Counted from the first letter of the stretch, positions 37,369-46,547 are shown. The stretch: 64,000 bases of DNA from Myxococcus sp. RHSTA-1-4 (GCF_020037125.1 NZ_JAIQDG010000013.1:184044-248043), one strand, 5' to 3'. The notes: generated by a model not told the origin, from the letters alone. Made by a program: numbers and translations.

Positions 37369-37845
37369 ATGAGCAGAATCGCGGGGCGACTCTTCATGAC
37401 GTGGTTGCGGGTGTCGGCACGCGCGGCGCGCTCCCCGCGCTGGCAGCGGGTGGCGGAGTGGACGCTCGGGCAGTTGGGGCGAGCCGTGGCGCGACGCCGG
37501 GGACTGACCGAGGCCTCCTCGCCGCAGGCCCTGGGCGAGCAGTGGCAGCGAATCTTCCCGTCGCGCCGCCACGTCCCCCTCGTGGGCGTGGATGCCACCA
37601 CGGCATATGCGGAGATCCGCACCGTCTGTCCTCTGCGTGGCACCGGGGATGTGCATGCCTGCCACAGGCTGATGGCCTACGACCGGGCGGCAGCCGCCCG
37701 GATGGGGGCCCGGTTCGTGGTGCTGGAGTCCCAGGCCACTCCTGGCGCGACGGTGTGCCGGGTGGCGCTGCGCCGCCAGGAGCTTCCCGCGGATGACCTG
37801 GTGGCGGCCCATGAGCGCTCCGGTCGAAAGGGCACGGAGCCGTAG
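37369..37845 (+). CDS. Hypothetical protein, possibly L-2-amino-thiazoline-4-carboxylate hydrolase-like
   Basis: This encodes 158 residues from ATG 37369; GTG 37360 is also possible given GGAGG at 37351-37355. The first ~60 residues are basic and helical. The rest contains VCPLRGTGDVHACHRLMAYD, then RFVVLESQATPGATVCRVAL. The spaced Cys residues, the CP and C-H pairs, and the LESQATPGATVCR stretch loosely resemble the ATC hydrolase family (L-2-amino-thiazoline-4-carboxylic acid hydrolase, a cysteine-biosynthesis enzyme from Pseudomonas). The match is by eye and weak. It lies between two minus-strand genes and is its own transcription unit. Confidence 0.5.
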   Translation: MSRIAGRLFMTWLRVSARAARSPRWQRVAEWTLGQLGRAVARRRGLTEASSPQALGEQWQRIFPSRRHVPLVGVDATTAYAEIRTVCPLRGTGDVHACHRLMAYDRAAAARMGARFVVLESQATPGATVCRVALRRQELPADDLVAAHERSGRKGTEP

Positions 37846-37946
37846 TCACCACGTCCTGGTACGAGCTTCACGCCCCTGGACGCGAGCCGTCCTGGGCCGG
37901 GGGCCCGCCCGCTCCGGAAGAAGGGGCAGGGCAGCCTTCGCTTCGA

Positions 37947-39758
37947 CTACCAGGAGATGCCGTCGATGTAGGCCGTGCCCGTCCAGCTCCCGCTGGTGGT
38001 GAACTCCACGCCCAGTTGGTACAGCGGCGTGGTGCTCGTGGACGGCAACGTCACGGTGATTGTGTTCCAGGTATTGGTCCTGAGGTTGCTGATGGCGGTC
38101 CAGCGTCCCGTGTAGCGCCAGCCGCCCGCCGCGCCTTCGAGGGCGAAGGGCTGGATGGACGTGAGGCGGCTGCCCGAGGGAATCCACACGCGGAAGGTCA
38201 CCGTCGCACCGCGTGGGACGGACGCGTTGGGGACCACCGCCATGCCGGTACCGGACGTGCCGCTGAATGGCACCGCGAGCGAGCGCGTGCCCGCGTAGGC
38301 GCGCGCGGTGGAGGTGCTCACCGCCCGGAGCTGGCCGCCGGAAGCAGTCCAACCCTCGGTGCCGGACTCGAAGCCGTAGCCACGTGTCGTGCCGCTCGTG
38401 CCGCCATCCGTCCCCGCGTCCGTGCCACCATCGACCCCGCCATCCACACCGCCCGTGCCGGCGTCGGTGCCACCAGCCGTGCCACCGTCCGTCCCGCCAC
38501 CGGGGAGAGGCAAGGTGGTGCCCACCGCGGGCAGCGTCAGGCCGCCGCTGCTCAGGAAGGCCCCGGCACGGCTCCGGACGTACGGCTGGCCGTCGGTGCC
38601 GAGGTCATTCTGATAGGAGCTCTGCCCGCCGGCCCCGGCACCGAAGAGGAGCGCGATGACGCCCGAGTTGGCGAACTTCCTCCGGTGCGGGTCTCCCAGC
38701 GTGCCGAAGAAGTACTCCGTCCGGTTGTCGCGGTAGCCCGCGCGCGCGGAGCCGTCGTTGTGGACGTTGCGGTGGTTGGAGTTGCCCAGGGGAATCTGCC
38801 ACAGCACCCAGCGCTTGCCGGTGGCCACGTTCATCAACCGCAGCCACTCCGCGTAGCGGTTGAAGGAGCGCGAGGAGATGGACGCGGTGTCGCTCGCGTT
38901 CCACCAGCGGTCCTCGCCGCGCGTCAGCTTGTAGAAGTCCGCGTCGCGGTCGAGCGGGTCACCCACCAGCACGTCGTAGGTGGTGCCGGTGACGTTGGTC
39001 GCCAGGCCCGCCGGCTTGAGGAAGTTGACGACCTTGTCCACCTCGGGCTGGAGCGGGTCCGTCACCGAGCAGCAGGCGATGTCCTTGCCGCTGGCCCACG
39101 CGGATACGTGCATGCCGAGGATGACGTTGTTCGCCCCCACGGCCTTGCGCAGCTGGAGGAAGGCCAGGCTCCAGCCGGCGACGGTGTTCGGAAGGCTCGC
39201 CAGCTCCGGCAGGCCGGTGGCCGCCACGGCGGCGTACGCGTTCGGGTTGGAGTTCGTCTGCTGCTGGAGGAGCCCCAGGGCATCCGGCTCGATGAGCACG
39301 AGCACGGGCCTGCCGTGCTCCTTCGCGCGCTGCATCAGCAGCTTGAAGTCGCTGAAGTAGCCGCGCATGGTCGTGGCATTTCCCAGCTTGGCGAGCGACT
39401 CGCCCTCGCCGCCACCGGGCTCTCCGAAGAGTTGGTAGAAGACGGGGGCCGCGATGAAGTTCTGGGTGGCCGACTCCTGCATGAAGGCCGCGCCCCAGCT
39501 TCCGTCGCGCTGGCCCCAGCCCCAGTTGTCCACCCAGCCCTTGGTGAAGTAGCGGTAGCGCACGTCCCACGGCACGCCGCTATCGCGCATCCAGTTCTGC
39601 CCGGCCTCCTCGAAGAGTCCGATGAGCAGCCGATTGGGAAGCCCTGTCGGCACGGGCCCCTGCACACCGGAAGCCGTCTGGGCGGAGGCAGGCCCCGTGG
39701 CCAGGGCAGTCAGCGTCAGCATCAGCGCCGCGAGGGCGCGGAGAATGAACGTTCGCAT
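37947..39758 (-). CDS. Secreted TIM-barrel-like protein with C-terminal carbohydrate-binding module
   Basis: I start at ATG 39758, giving 603 residues with a signal peptide (about 1-26, ASA). The large N-terminal domain (about 35-420) has a (beta/alpha)8-like rhythm with a conserved PVLVLIEPDALGLLQQ and later RWVLWQIPLGNSNHRN, both carrying acidic or His residues suitable for catalysis; a glycoside hydrolase is likely but I cannot name the family. A Gly/Thr/Asp-rich linker (about 425-470) follows. It ends in a beta-sandwich module of about 130 residues (YGFESGTEGW start, TAYIDGISW end) typical of CBM4/9-like domains. Probably exported polysaccharide degradation. Confidence 0.72.
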   Translation of the reverse strand: MRTFILRALAALMLTLTALATGPASAQTASGVQGPVPTGLPNRLLIGLFEEAGQNWMRDSGVPWDVRYRYFTKGWVDNWGWGQRDGSWGAAFMQESATQNFIAAPVFYQLFGEPGGGEGESLAKLGNATTMRGYFSDFKLLMQRAKEHGRPVLVLIEPDALGLLQQQTNSNPNAYAAVAATGLPELASLPNTVAGWSLAFLQLRKAVGANNVILGMHVSAWASGKDIACCSVTDPLQPEVDKVVNFLKPAGLATNVTGTTYDVLVGDPLDRDADFYKLTRGEDRWWNASDTASISSRSFNRYAEWLRLMNVATGKRWVLWQIPLGNSNHRNVHNDGSARAGYRDNRTEYFFGTLGDPHRRKFANSGVIALLFGAGAGGQSSYQNDLGTDGQPYVRSRAGAFLSSGGLTLPAVGTTLPLPGGGTDGGTAGGTDAGTGGVDGGVDGGTDAGTDGGTSGTTRGYGFESGTEGWTASGGQLRAVSTSTARAYAGTRSLAVPFSGTSGTGMAVVPNASVPRGATVTFRVWIPSGSRLTSIQPFALEGAAGGWRYTGRWTAISNLRTNTWNTITVTLPSTSTTPLYQLGVEFTTSGSWTGTAYIDGISW

Positions 39759-39959
39759 GGCACCCTGGATACAATCGGCGGGCGCTCTGTTCGCCGCACG
39801 CCGGGGCAGGTGCCGACATTCCAACTGCCTCGCCTGCTCCATGAGCCGCCTCCGAACACCTGCTCGGAACGCTTCAGGACAGGCGGGTATTCAACCGCTC
39901 GGGCGGAAGTTCCGTCTGCGACCGGGGGCCGATGCGGGTGTTCGCGGGAGGATGCTGGC

Positions 39960-40514
39960 TCACAGCCCCGGGCACGCCAGCCCCGGCTCCGGGGCTTCGT
40001 CATCCTGCATCGCCAGCAGGCACTGCAGCGCCTCCGGGTCGGCCGAGTCCACCACGTACGAGCGCCGCCACAGCAGCGCGGCCACGCGCTTGGGCATCTG
40101 AGGGTCCTGCGCCACCACCGCCCGGCGCACGCCGTTGGCTCCCGCCGGTACCGAGGCCGCGGCCGCTTCGAGCTTCGCGACCTCCTCGGGGCAGCCGTCC
40201 GGGCAGTTGTAGAGGAACACCGCGTGCCCGTGCTCCAGGTTGTGGATGTAGAGGCAGCGGGAGACGGGCTCGGCATACACACCGCAGCGGGCCACGCTGC
40301 CGCAGTGCAGGCCGGAGCTCGGCGGGTTCTCCGACGGGTCCACGCCCGAGCCACACGCGCTGCTGCTGCACGACTCCAGGTGGCGCGCCTCGGTCTGGGG
40401 CGACAGCGGGAAGTCGAATCGCTCGCAGCCCTCGGGCTCGGGCTCCGTGGAGCCACAGGCGGTGAGGGAGAGGAGGGCGGCGAGAGAGGGGACGAGGACG
40501 CGCGAGCGGATCAT
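39960..40514 (-). CDS. DUF3105 domain lipoprotein
   Basis: I start at ATG 40514, giving 184 residues with lipobox LTAC (Cys20). The DUF3105 pattern is visible: HLESCSSSACGSG, NPPSSGLHCG, then YIHNLEHGHAVFLYNCPD, with conserved His and a Cys-rich surface. Several of the eleven or so cysteines probably pair, fitting an exported protein. DUF3105 proteins have no established function; the NLEHG motif suggests metal binding. It is divergent from the M2 peptidase at 40692 across 177 bases. Confidence 0.8.
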   Translation of the reverse strand: MIRSRVLVPSLAALLSLTACGSTEPEPEGCERFDFPLSPQTEARHLESCSSSACGSGVDPSENPPSSGLHCGSVARCGVYAEPVSRCLYIHNLEHGHAVFLYNCPDGCPEEVAKLEAAAASVPAGANGVRRAVVAQDPQMPKRVAALLWRRSYVVDSADPEALQCLLAMQDDEAPEPGLACPGL

Positions 40515-40691
40515 CACGCCCGCGTCATATCGCATCAGCCGGGGAACGCGCCCCGGAGGGAGCGTGCCCCTTTCGCGCTGCGTCAGCTCGGCGTGAGACG
40601 TCAGCCACCGAGAGCCCCGGGCGCGGTGGCTGCCTGGAGGCCCTACTTTCAGGGTGTCATCCGGGCGGAGGTTCCTCTACGGTCCGCCCCC

Positions 40692-42581
40692 ATGAACCGG
40701 AAACTCCTCCTGCACCCCCTGCTGCGCACGGCCCTCGCGGCCGTGGCGCTGCCCGCCTTCCTGGGTTGCGCCCAGGACTCGCAAGTGACGCGTGAGACCC
40801 CGGCCACCGGCGAGTCCGCGCCCGCGCCCCAGGCCGCCGCTCCCCAGGCCACGCCGGAAGAGGCGAAGCAGTTCGTCGAGAAGGTCAACGCGGACCTGAA
40901 GCGGCTGTGGACGAAGCAGGCCACCGCCGAGTGGATCAAGAACACGTACATCACCGACGACACCGAGCGGAACGCCGCCTACGTCAACGAAGAGGTGCTG
41001 GCGTACGTCAACGGCGCCATCAAGAACGCGAGCCGCTTCGATGGCTTGCAGCTCGACGCGGACACCGCGCGCATGCTGCACCTGCTCAAGGTCTCCCAGA
41101 CGCTGCCGGCGCCCGCGGACGCCCAGAAGCGCGCGGAGCTGGCCGCCACCGCCGCGAAGCTCGAGGGCCTCTACGGCAAGGGCAAGTACTGCGGCAAGGA
41201 CGGCAAGGGCGAGTGCCGTGACCTGGAGGTGCTGTCCCAGCTCATGGCGAAGAGCCGCAACTACGACGAGCTGCTGGACGCGTGGCAGGGCTGGCACTCC
41301 ATCTCCCGCCCCATGCGCCCGCTGTACCAGAACCTGGTGTCCATCTCCAACGCGGGCGCGCAGGACATCGGCTTCAACGACCTGGGCACGCTGTGGCGCT
41401 CGGCGTACGACATGCCCCCGGCCGAGTTCGAGAAGGAGGCCCAGCGCCTGTGGGGCCAGGTGAAGCCCCTCTACGACGAGCTGCACTGCTACGTCCGCGC
41501 CCGGCTGGCGAAGCAGTACGGCGAGGCGAAGGTGCCCGCCGGCAAGCCCATCCCCGCGCACCTGCTCGGCAACATGTGGGCGCAGGAGTGGAACAACATC
41601 TACCCGCTGGTGGAGCCCTTCCCCGGCCAGGCCAGCCTGGACGTGGACTCCGAGCTGAAGAAGCAGGGCTACGACCCCATCCGCATGGTGAAGCTGGGGG
41701 AGAAGTTCTTCACCTCCATGGGCCTCAAGCCGCTGCCGCAGACCTTCTTCGAGCGCTCGCAGTTCACCAAGCCGCGAGATCGTGAGGTCGTCTGCCACGC
41801 CAGCGCGTGGGACGTCACCTACGAGAACGACCTGCGCATCAAGATGTGCATCAAGCCCACCGAGGAGGACCTCATCACCATCCACCACGAGCTGGGCCAC
41901 AACTACTACTACACGTACTACTACACGCTGCCCGTGCTCTATCAGGCCGGCGCCAACGACGGCTTCCACGAGGCCATCGGCGACGCGCTCACCCTGAGCA
42001 TCACCCCCGCGTACCTCCAGCAGGTGGGCCTGCTGAAGTCCGTGCCGAAGAACGACAAGAACCTCATCAACCTCCAGCTCAAGGACGCGCTGGAGAAGGT
42101 GGCCTTCCTGCCGTTCGGCCTGCTCGTGGACCAGTGGCGCTGGGAGGTGTTCTCCGGCCGCACCCAGCCGGCGGACTACAACAAGGCCTGGTGGACGCTG
42201 CGTGAGAAGTACCAGGGCGTGGCCGCGCCGGTGGCCCGCTCCGAGGAGGACTTCGACCCGGGTGCCAAGTACCACGTGCCCGCCAACGTCCCGTACACCC
42301 GGTACTTCCTCGCCCGAATCCTCCAGTTCCAGTTCCACAAGGCCATGTGCGAGGCGGCCGGCTTCAAGGGCCCCCTCCACGAGTGCTCCATCTACGGGAA
42401 CAAGGAGGCCGGCAAGCGGCTCCAGGCCGTCCTGGAGCTGGGTGCGAGCAAACCCTGGCCGGACGCGCTCCAGGCCATGACGGGAACCCGGCAGATCGAT
42501 GCAACCCCGTTGCTGGACTACTTCAGCCCGCTGCGGACCTGGCTCCAGGAGCAGAACAAGGGCCAGAAGTGCGGCTGGTGA
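40692..42581 (+). CDS. M2 family peptidyl-dipeptidase lipoprotein (ACE-like)
   Basis: This encodes 629 residues from ATG 40692 with lipobox FLGC (Cys near 25). The gluzincin motif HHELGHNYY is at 398-406 (H399, E400, H403), and the third ligand Glu427 lies in NDGFHEAIGDAL, matching the M2 (angiotensin-converting-enzyme) family. Flanking segments such as NNIYPLVEPF and VCHASAWDV are also typical. It would remove C-terminal dipeptides from oligopeptides, in the periplasm or at the surface, and may support protein feeding. A second gluzincin lipoprotein lies just past the cold-shock gene. Confidence 0.88.
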   Translation: MNRKLLLHPLLRTALAAVALPAFLGCAQDSQVTRETPATGESAPAPQAAAPQATPEEAKQFVEKVNADLKRLWTKQATAEWIKNTYITDDTERNAAYVNEEVLAYVNGAIKNASRFDGLQLDADTARMLHLLKVSQTLPAPADAQKRAELAATAAKLEGLYGKGKYCGKDGKGECRDLEVLSQLMAKSRNYDELLDAWQGWHSISRPMRPLYQNLVSISNAGAQDIGFNDLGTLWRSAYDMPPAEFEKEAQRLWGQVKPLYDELHCYVRARLAKQYGEAKVPAGKPIPAHLLGNMWAQEWNNIYPLVEPFPGQASLDVDSELKKQGYDPIRMVKLGEKFFTSMGLKPLPQTFFERSQFTKPRDREVVCHASAWDVTYENDLRIKMCIKPTEEDLITIHHELGHNYYYTYYYTLPVLYQAGANDGFHEAIGDALTLSITPAYLQQVGLLKSVPKNDKNLINLQLKDALEKVAFLPFGLLVDQWRWEVFSGRTQPADYNKAWWTLREKYQGVAAPVARSEEDFDPGAKYHVPANVPYTRYFLARILQFQFHKAMCEAAGFKGPLHECSIYGNKEAGKRLQAVLELGASKPWPDALQAMTGTRQIDATPLLDYFSPLRTWLQEQNKGQKCGW

Positions 42582-42697
42582 CTGTCTCGGGTGGACTCTC
42601 CCCGGGACCGCGCATAAATTGCGTGGGTCTTGGCGGGTTCGCTCGATAGGACCGGACGACGGATTTTCGCGTCCGTGACGAAAGAAGAAGAAAGCAA
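42582..42697 (+). promoter_or_regulatory. Cold-shock gene leader and possible promoter
   Basis: The 116 bases before cspA hold a possible -10 (CATAAA, 42613-42618) with only a weak -35, and a hairpin-forming pair GGACG/CGTCC (42654-42658 with 42670-42674). The long 5' leader is typical of cold-shock mRNAs. A purine-rich stretch (AAAGAAGAAGAAAG) replaces a classical ribosome-binding site. Confidence 0.35.
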
Positions 42698-42901
42698 ATG
42701 GCAACTGGTACCGTGAAGTGGTTCAACGATGCGAAGGGTTTCGGCTTCATCACCCAGGACGGCGGTGGTGAGGACGTGTTCTGCCACCACACCGCCATCA
42801 ACATGGATGGCTTCCGCACCCTCCAGGAGGGGCAGAAGGTGGAGTTCGAGGTCACCCGCGGCCCCAAGGGCCTGCAGGCGCAGAACGTCCGCGCGGCCTG
42901 A
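42698..42901 (+). CDS. csp: Cold-shock protein (CspA family)
   Basis: This encodes 67 residues, a single cold-shock domain. RNP1 is GFGFI (residues about 15-19) after KWFNDAK, and RNP2 is [17 protein letters not shown] starts the protein and the family-typical length is 65-75 residues. It binds single-stranded RNA/DNA and acts as an RNA chaperone in the cytoplasm. It is monocistronic: a palindrome and hairpin lie within 70 bases downstream. Confidence 0.95.
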   Translation: MATGTVKWFNDAKGFGFITQDGGGEDVFCHHTAINMDGFRTLQEGQKVEFEVTRGPKGLQAQNVRAA

Positions 42902-42908
42902 CGCTGGC

Positions 42909-42922
42909 GTCGTTCGAACGAC
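42909..42922. repeat. 14-bp perfect palindrome GTCGTTCGAACGAC
   Basis: It starts 8 bases after the cold-shock stop codon. It may be part of the terminator region or a protein-binding site; no T tract follows directly. Confidence 0.5.
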
Positions 42923-42938
42923 TTCCTGATGCATCATG

Positions 42939-42978
42939 AGGGTCCGGCCTTGCACACAGGGTCGGACCCTTCGTGTTT
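42939..42978 (+). terminator. Probable terminator of cold-shock gene
   Basis: An 8-bp stem (AGGGTCCG / CGGACCCT) with a 16-base loop is followed by TCGTGTTTCT. It lies between cspA and the start of the next gene. Confidence 0.5.
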
Positions 42979-42992
42979 CTGGAGCCCCCACC

Positions 42993-45140
42993 GTGTCCTC
43001 CCCGATGAAGCCCCGGGCCCCTCGCGCCCGCCTGTTGCCCCTGCTGGCCGTGCTCGGCTGCTCCTCCAACCCCTCGGCGCTGAGGGAGCCGGGCCCCGCC
43101 TCCGTTCCCGAGGCGTACACGAGCGGACAGGCCCCCGCCCCGGAGAAGGAGCCCGCCATGAAGACGCCCGCGTTCGATACCGCCGCGCTGAAGGCGGAGC
43201 TGGTCGCGAAGCACGGCGAAGCGCACCGGGCGCGCATCGAGCGCGGCGTGGACCAGGTGGCGGCGCAGTGGAGGCCGGAGGACGGGGACGCGGCGGCCTT
43301 CATCCGCGAGCAGTTCCTGTCGGACCCGAAGGCGCTGGACGCCACCTTCGCGCGGCTGGAGCGGCTGTTCGAGCAGCTCGACGGCCACATGAACGAGCTG
43401 GGCCGCGAGCTGCAGTGGTACTCGGACCTGGACCTGGGGCCGCTGCTGCCGGTGGAGCCGCTGGTGGCGTCGTACGACCCGTCCACCAACGTCACGTCGG
43501 ACCTGTTCCGGGCGAAGGTGGGCTTCGTGGTGCTGCTCAACTTCCCGCTCACCACCCTGGCCGAGCGCATGGAGCACGGCCCGAAGTGGACGCGGCGGCA
43601 GTGGGCGGAGGCGCGGCTGGCCTCGCGCTTCAACCGGCGGGTGCCCGCGGAGATTGAGCAGGAGTCGTCGCGGGCCATCGCCGCCGCGAGCCTCTACATC
43701 GCCGAGTACAACGTCTGGATGCACCACCTGGTGGACTCGGACGGCGGGCGGCCCTTCCCAAAGGGGCTGCGGCTCATCAGCCACTGGAACCTGCGCGACG
43801 AGCTGAAGGGGGACTACGCGGACCCGAACGGGCTGGCGAAGCAGCGGATGATCCTCCAGGTGATGGAGCGCATCGTCACGCAGACGATTCCCGCCGCCGT
43901 CATCGACAACCCGCGAGTGGACTGGAACCCGTTCACCAACGCGGTGACGGTGGCGCCGCCGGAGACGGTGGAGGCGGATGCGCCGGCGCGCGAGGCGAAG
44001 GCGGTGGCGGCCCCGGAGCCGGACACGCGCTACGCGCGGCTGCTGGACACCTTCCACGCGGCGCGCAAGGCGGACCCGTATGTGCCGGTGGCGCCCACTC
44101 GGATTGCCCGGGCCTTCGAGCTGGCGCGCGAGCTGCCGGAGGAGCGGGTGAAGGCGCTGCTCACGCAGGTGCTGGAGTCGCCGGTGGTGCCCCGGGTGGC
44201 GAAGGAGATCGAGGCGCGGCTGGGCCGGAAGCTGGAGCCGCAGGACCTGTGGTACCCGGGCTTCAAGCCGGGAGGGAAGCGGCCGGAGTCCGAGCTGGAT
44301 GCGCTGACGCGCAAGCGCTACCCCACGGCGGAGGCCTTCGCGAAGGACATGCCCCGAATCCTCCAGGGCCTGGGCTTCACGCGCGCGAAGGCGGAGTGGC
44401 TGGCCGCGCGCATCCAGGTGGATGCGTCACGCGGTGCGGGCCACGCGCAGCCGGCGGCGCGGCGGGGAGACTTCCCCCGGCTGCGCACGCGCGTGGAGAA
44501 GGGGGGCATGGACTACAAGGGCTACAACATCGCGGTGCACGAGCTGGGGCACAACGTGGAGCAGGTGTTCAGCCTCTACTCGGTGGACCACACGCTGCTG
44601 GCGGGAGTGCCCAACAACGCCTTCACGGAGGCGCTGGCCTTCGTGTTCCAGGCGCGCGATCTGGAGCTGCTGGGCCTGGGCAGGCCGGACGCGGCGGCCG
44701 AGCGCGAGCGGGTGCTCAACGACTTCTGGCAGACGTGGGAGATTGCCGGCGTCGCCCTGGTGGACATGGCGGTGTGGCACTGGATGTACGAGCACCCGGA
44801 CGCGAAGCCGGCGGAGCTGCGCGACGCGGTGGTGGCCATCTCCCGTGACGTGTGGGACCGGTACTACGCGCCGGTGCTGGGCGGGAAGGGCACGGCGCTG
44901 CTGGGCATCTACAGCCACATGATCAGCTACCCGCTCTACCTGCCGGACTATCCGCTGGGGCACCTCATCGCGTTCCAGATCGAGGAGCACCTGCACCGCA
45001 AGGGCCCGCTGGGCGCGGAGTTCGAGCGGATGGCCTCGCACGGCGCGGTGACGCCGGACCAGTGGATGCTCCACGCCACGGGCGCGCCGGTGAGCGCGGA
45101 GCCGCTGCTGCGCGCCACGGAAGCGGCGCTGAAGCGGTAG
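42993..45140 (+). CDS. Gluzincin metallopeptidase lipoprotein (M3-like)
   Basis: I start at GTG 42993 because GGAG lies 8 bases upstream; ATG 43005 is the alternative. The 715-residue product has lipobox AVLGC (Cys near 23) and a disordered Pro/Ala stretch. The middle is helical. HELGHNVEQVF at about 516-526 is the zinc motif (H516, E517, H520), with a downstream Glu in FTEALAFVFQ as probable third ligand, matching gluzincins such as M3 oligopeptidases. The family cannot be fixed by eye. It is convergent with the FKBP gene, with a strong hairpin between. Confidence 0.72.
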   Translation: MSSPMKPRAPRARLLPLLAVLGCSSNPSALREPGPASVPEAYTSGQAPAPEKEPAMKTPAFDTAALKAELVAKHGEAHRARIERGVDQVAAQWRPEDGDAAAFIREQFLSDPKALDATFARLERLFEQLDGHMNELGRELQWYSDLDLGPLLPVEPLVASYDPSTNVTSDLFRAKVGFVVLLNFPLTTLAERMEHGPKWTRRQWAEARLASRFNRRVPAEIEQESSRAIAAASLYIAEYNVWMHHLVDSDGGRPFPKGLRLISHWNLRDELKGDYADPNGLAKQRMILQVMERIVTQTIPAAVIDNPRVDWNPFTNAVTVAPPETVEADAPAREAKAVAAPEPDTRYARLLDTFHAARKADPYVPVAPTRIARAFELARELPEERVKALLTQVLESPVVPRVAKEIEARLGRKLEPQDLWYPGFKPGGKRPESELDALTRKRYPTAEAFAKDMPRILQGLGFTRAKAEWLAARIQVDASRGAGHAQPAARRGDFPRLRTRVEKGGMDYKGYNIAVHELGHNVEQVFSLYSVDHTLLAGVPNNAFTEALAFVFQARDLELLGLGRPDAAAERERVLNDFWQTWEIAGVALVDMAVWHWMYEHPDAKPAELRDAVVAISRDVWDRYYAPVLGGKGTALLGIYSHMISYPLYLPDYPLGHLIAFQIEEHLHRKGPLGAEFERMASHGAVTPDQWMLHATGAPVSAEPLLRATEAALKR

Positions 45141-45156
45141 GCCGGCGCCAGACGGA

Positions 45157-45192
45157 GCGCCTGGGGCTCCGGTGTCATGGAGCCCCGGGTGC
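45157..45192. terminator. Bidirectional terminator hairpin
   Basis: A 14-bp stem with two G-T wobbles (45157-45170 with 45179-45192) and an 8-base loop lies between convergent stops at 45140 and 45201. Confidence 0.6.
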
Positions 45193-45200
45193 GCCGGACG

Positions 45201-45926
45201 CTACGGCGCCTTGGACGTGTCGCCGGGGATGTCCACCAGCTCCACGTCGAAGACGAGGACGGCGTTGGGCGGAATGCGGGAGCCCGGGGGCGGGCGCTCG
45301 CCGTAGGCGGTGTTGCCGGGGCAGGTGAGCTTCGCCTTGCCACCCACCTTCATCTTCGCGACCCCCTGCGTCCAGCAGGGGATGACGCCATTGAGCGGGA
45401 ACTCCACCGGGATGCCACGCCGGGCCGAGCTGTCGAACACGGTGCCGTCCACCAGCCGGCCCTCGTAGTGGACCTTCACGGTGTCGGTGGCGCGGGGGCT
45501 CTTGCCGGTGCCGGCCTGCGTCTCGCGGTAGATGACGCCGGAGGGGAGCTTCACGGCGCCGGGCTCCTTCGCATTGCGCTCCAGCGCGGCGGTGTTGGCC
45601 TGGGCCTGCCGGGACTTCGCGAGCGCCTGGAGCTTCGGCCCGTACTCCTTCGCGTCCACCTCGGGCGCGGTGCCGGCGATGCTGTCCGCGATGCCGCGCT
45701 GGAGGATCTTCACCTCCTCGGGGGTGAGCGCGAAGCCGGAGAGGTCCCGGCCCACGGAGACGCCGAGCGCGTAGATGGTCTTCGCGTCCTCTGAGGCGAG
45801 CTCGGGGGGCGCGGCCGGGGGCGTCCTGGCCGCGGGCTCGGACTTCGTCGAGGCCTTGGGGGACTGCGCCTGGGCCACGGGGGCGCCGAGCGCGAGCACC
45901 AGGGCCGCCATCCACATCGAACGCAT
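45201..45926 (-). CDS. FKBP-type peptidyl-prolyl cis-trans isomerase, exported
   Basis: I start at ATG 45926, with AAAGGCGGA upstream; an in-frame ATG at 45941 lacks a site. The 241-residue protein has a signal peptide (about 1-20, AQA), a Pro/Ala spacer and an N-terminal dimerisation helix region with SVGRDLSGF, as in FkpA. The FKBP domain is at about 130-235: VKVHYEGRLVDGTVFDSS, then EFPLNGVIPCWTQGVAKM, AYGERPPPGSRIPPNA and VFDVELVDI. It catalyses prolyl isomerisation and acts as a chaperone for exported proteins in the periplasm. Confidence 0.9.
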   Translation of the reverse strand: MRSMWMAALVLALGAPVAQAQSPKASTKSEPAARTPPAAPPELASEDAKTIYALGVSVGRDLSGFALTPEEVKILQRGIADSIAGTAPEVDAKEYGPKLQALAKSRQAQANTAALERNAKEPGAVKLPSGVIYRETQAGTGKSPRATDTVKVHYEGRLVDGTVFDSSARRGIPVEFPLNGVIPCWTQGVAKMKVGGKAKLTCPGNTAYGERPPPGSRIPPNAVLVFDVELVDIPGDTSKAP

Positions 45927-46161
45927 GCTTCCGCCTTTCATGGGAACCGGTGAACGGGAGGGCCGCAGCATTACGGCGAGCGCCGCCGCGGGTGCAAGCA
46001 AGCGCGAAGAATGCAGCGAGAAAGCACGGGCGGCGCAGGCCTCCCGGCCCGCCGTGCCGGGAGCGGGTCGTTTTCTTGCGAGTTCATCGCGCGCCTCTAC
46101 TGTGAATCCAGGTTGCATCACCCCCGAAGCAGCCTGTTGCACCACTGGAGGCGACGAAGCG

Positions 46162-46512
46162 ATGAGCGACAAGCGTAAGGCCAGGCGGGCGCCCCTCGAC
46201 ATCTACCTCAACAAGTACATGGGTGGCGTGCCGTACATGTCGCGGGCCGCGGACATCAGCCCGGAGGGGCTGAGCCTCGCTCGCCTGCTCGAGCCCCAGC
46301 ACGAGGCGAAGCGCGTGGGACTCCAGTTCCAGCTCCCCGGCTCCGAGGAGATCATCTACGCCGAGGGCGAGGTGGTGCGGGAGTGGGTGGAGGCCTCGTC
46401 GACGAAGCGCGAGCGCTCCGGCGTGCGCTTCACGCTCCTTACCGAGCGTCACCGCCGGATGATCGACGCCTACGTCGACCGACACGGCCGTGACGGCGGT
46501 CGCGAGCACTGA
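46162..46512 (+). CDS. PilZ domain protein
   Basis: This encodes 116 residues with GGAGG upstream. It begins MSDKRKARRAPLD, the basic RxxxR-type motif of PilZ, and ADISPEGLSLARL corresponds to the D/NxSxxG motif; both bind cyclic-di-GMP. The barrel ends with ERSGVRFTLLTERHRRMID. It is probably a cytoplasmic c-di-GMP sensor. A strong hairpin (46521-46547) ends the transcript. Confidence 0.85.
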   Translation: MSDKRKARRAPLDIYLNKYMGGVPYMSRAADISPEGLSLARLLEPQHEAKRVGLQFQLPGSEEIIYAEGEVVREWVEASSTKRERSGVRFTLLTERHRRMIDAYVDRHGRDGGREH

Positions 46513-46520
46513 CGCGGTGC

Positions 46521-46547
46521 GGCGCCCTCCAAGGGGGCGCCTTGACT
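46521..46547 (+). terminator. Intrinsic terminator of PilZ gene
   Basis: A 9-bp stem (GGCGCCCTC / GGGGGCGCC, one T-G) with a 3-base loop and a TTGACTT tail starts 8 bases after the PilZ stop. Confidence 0.6.
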
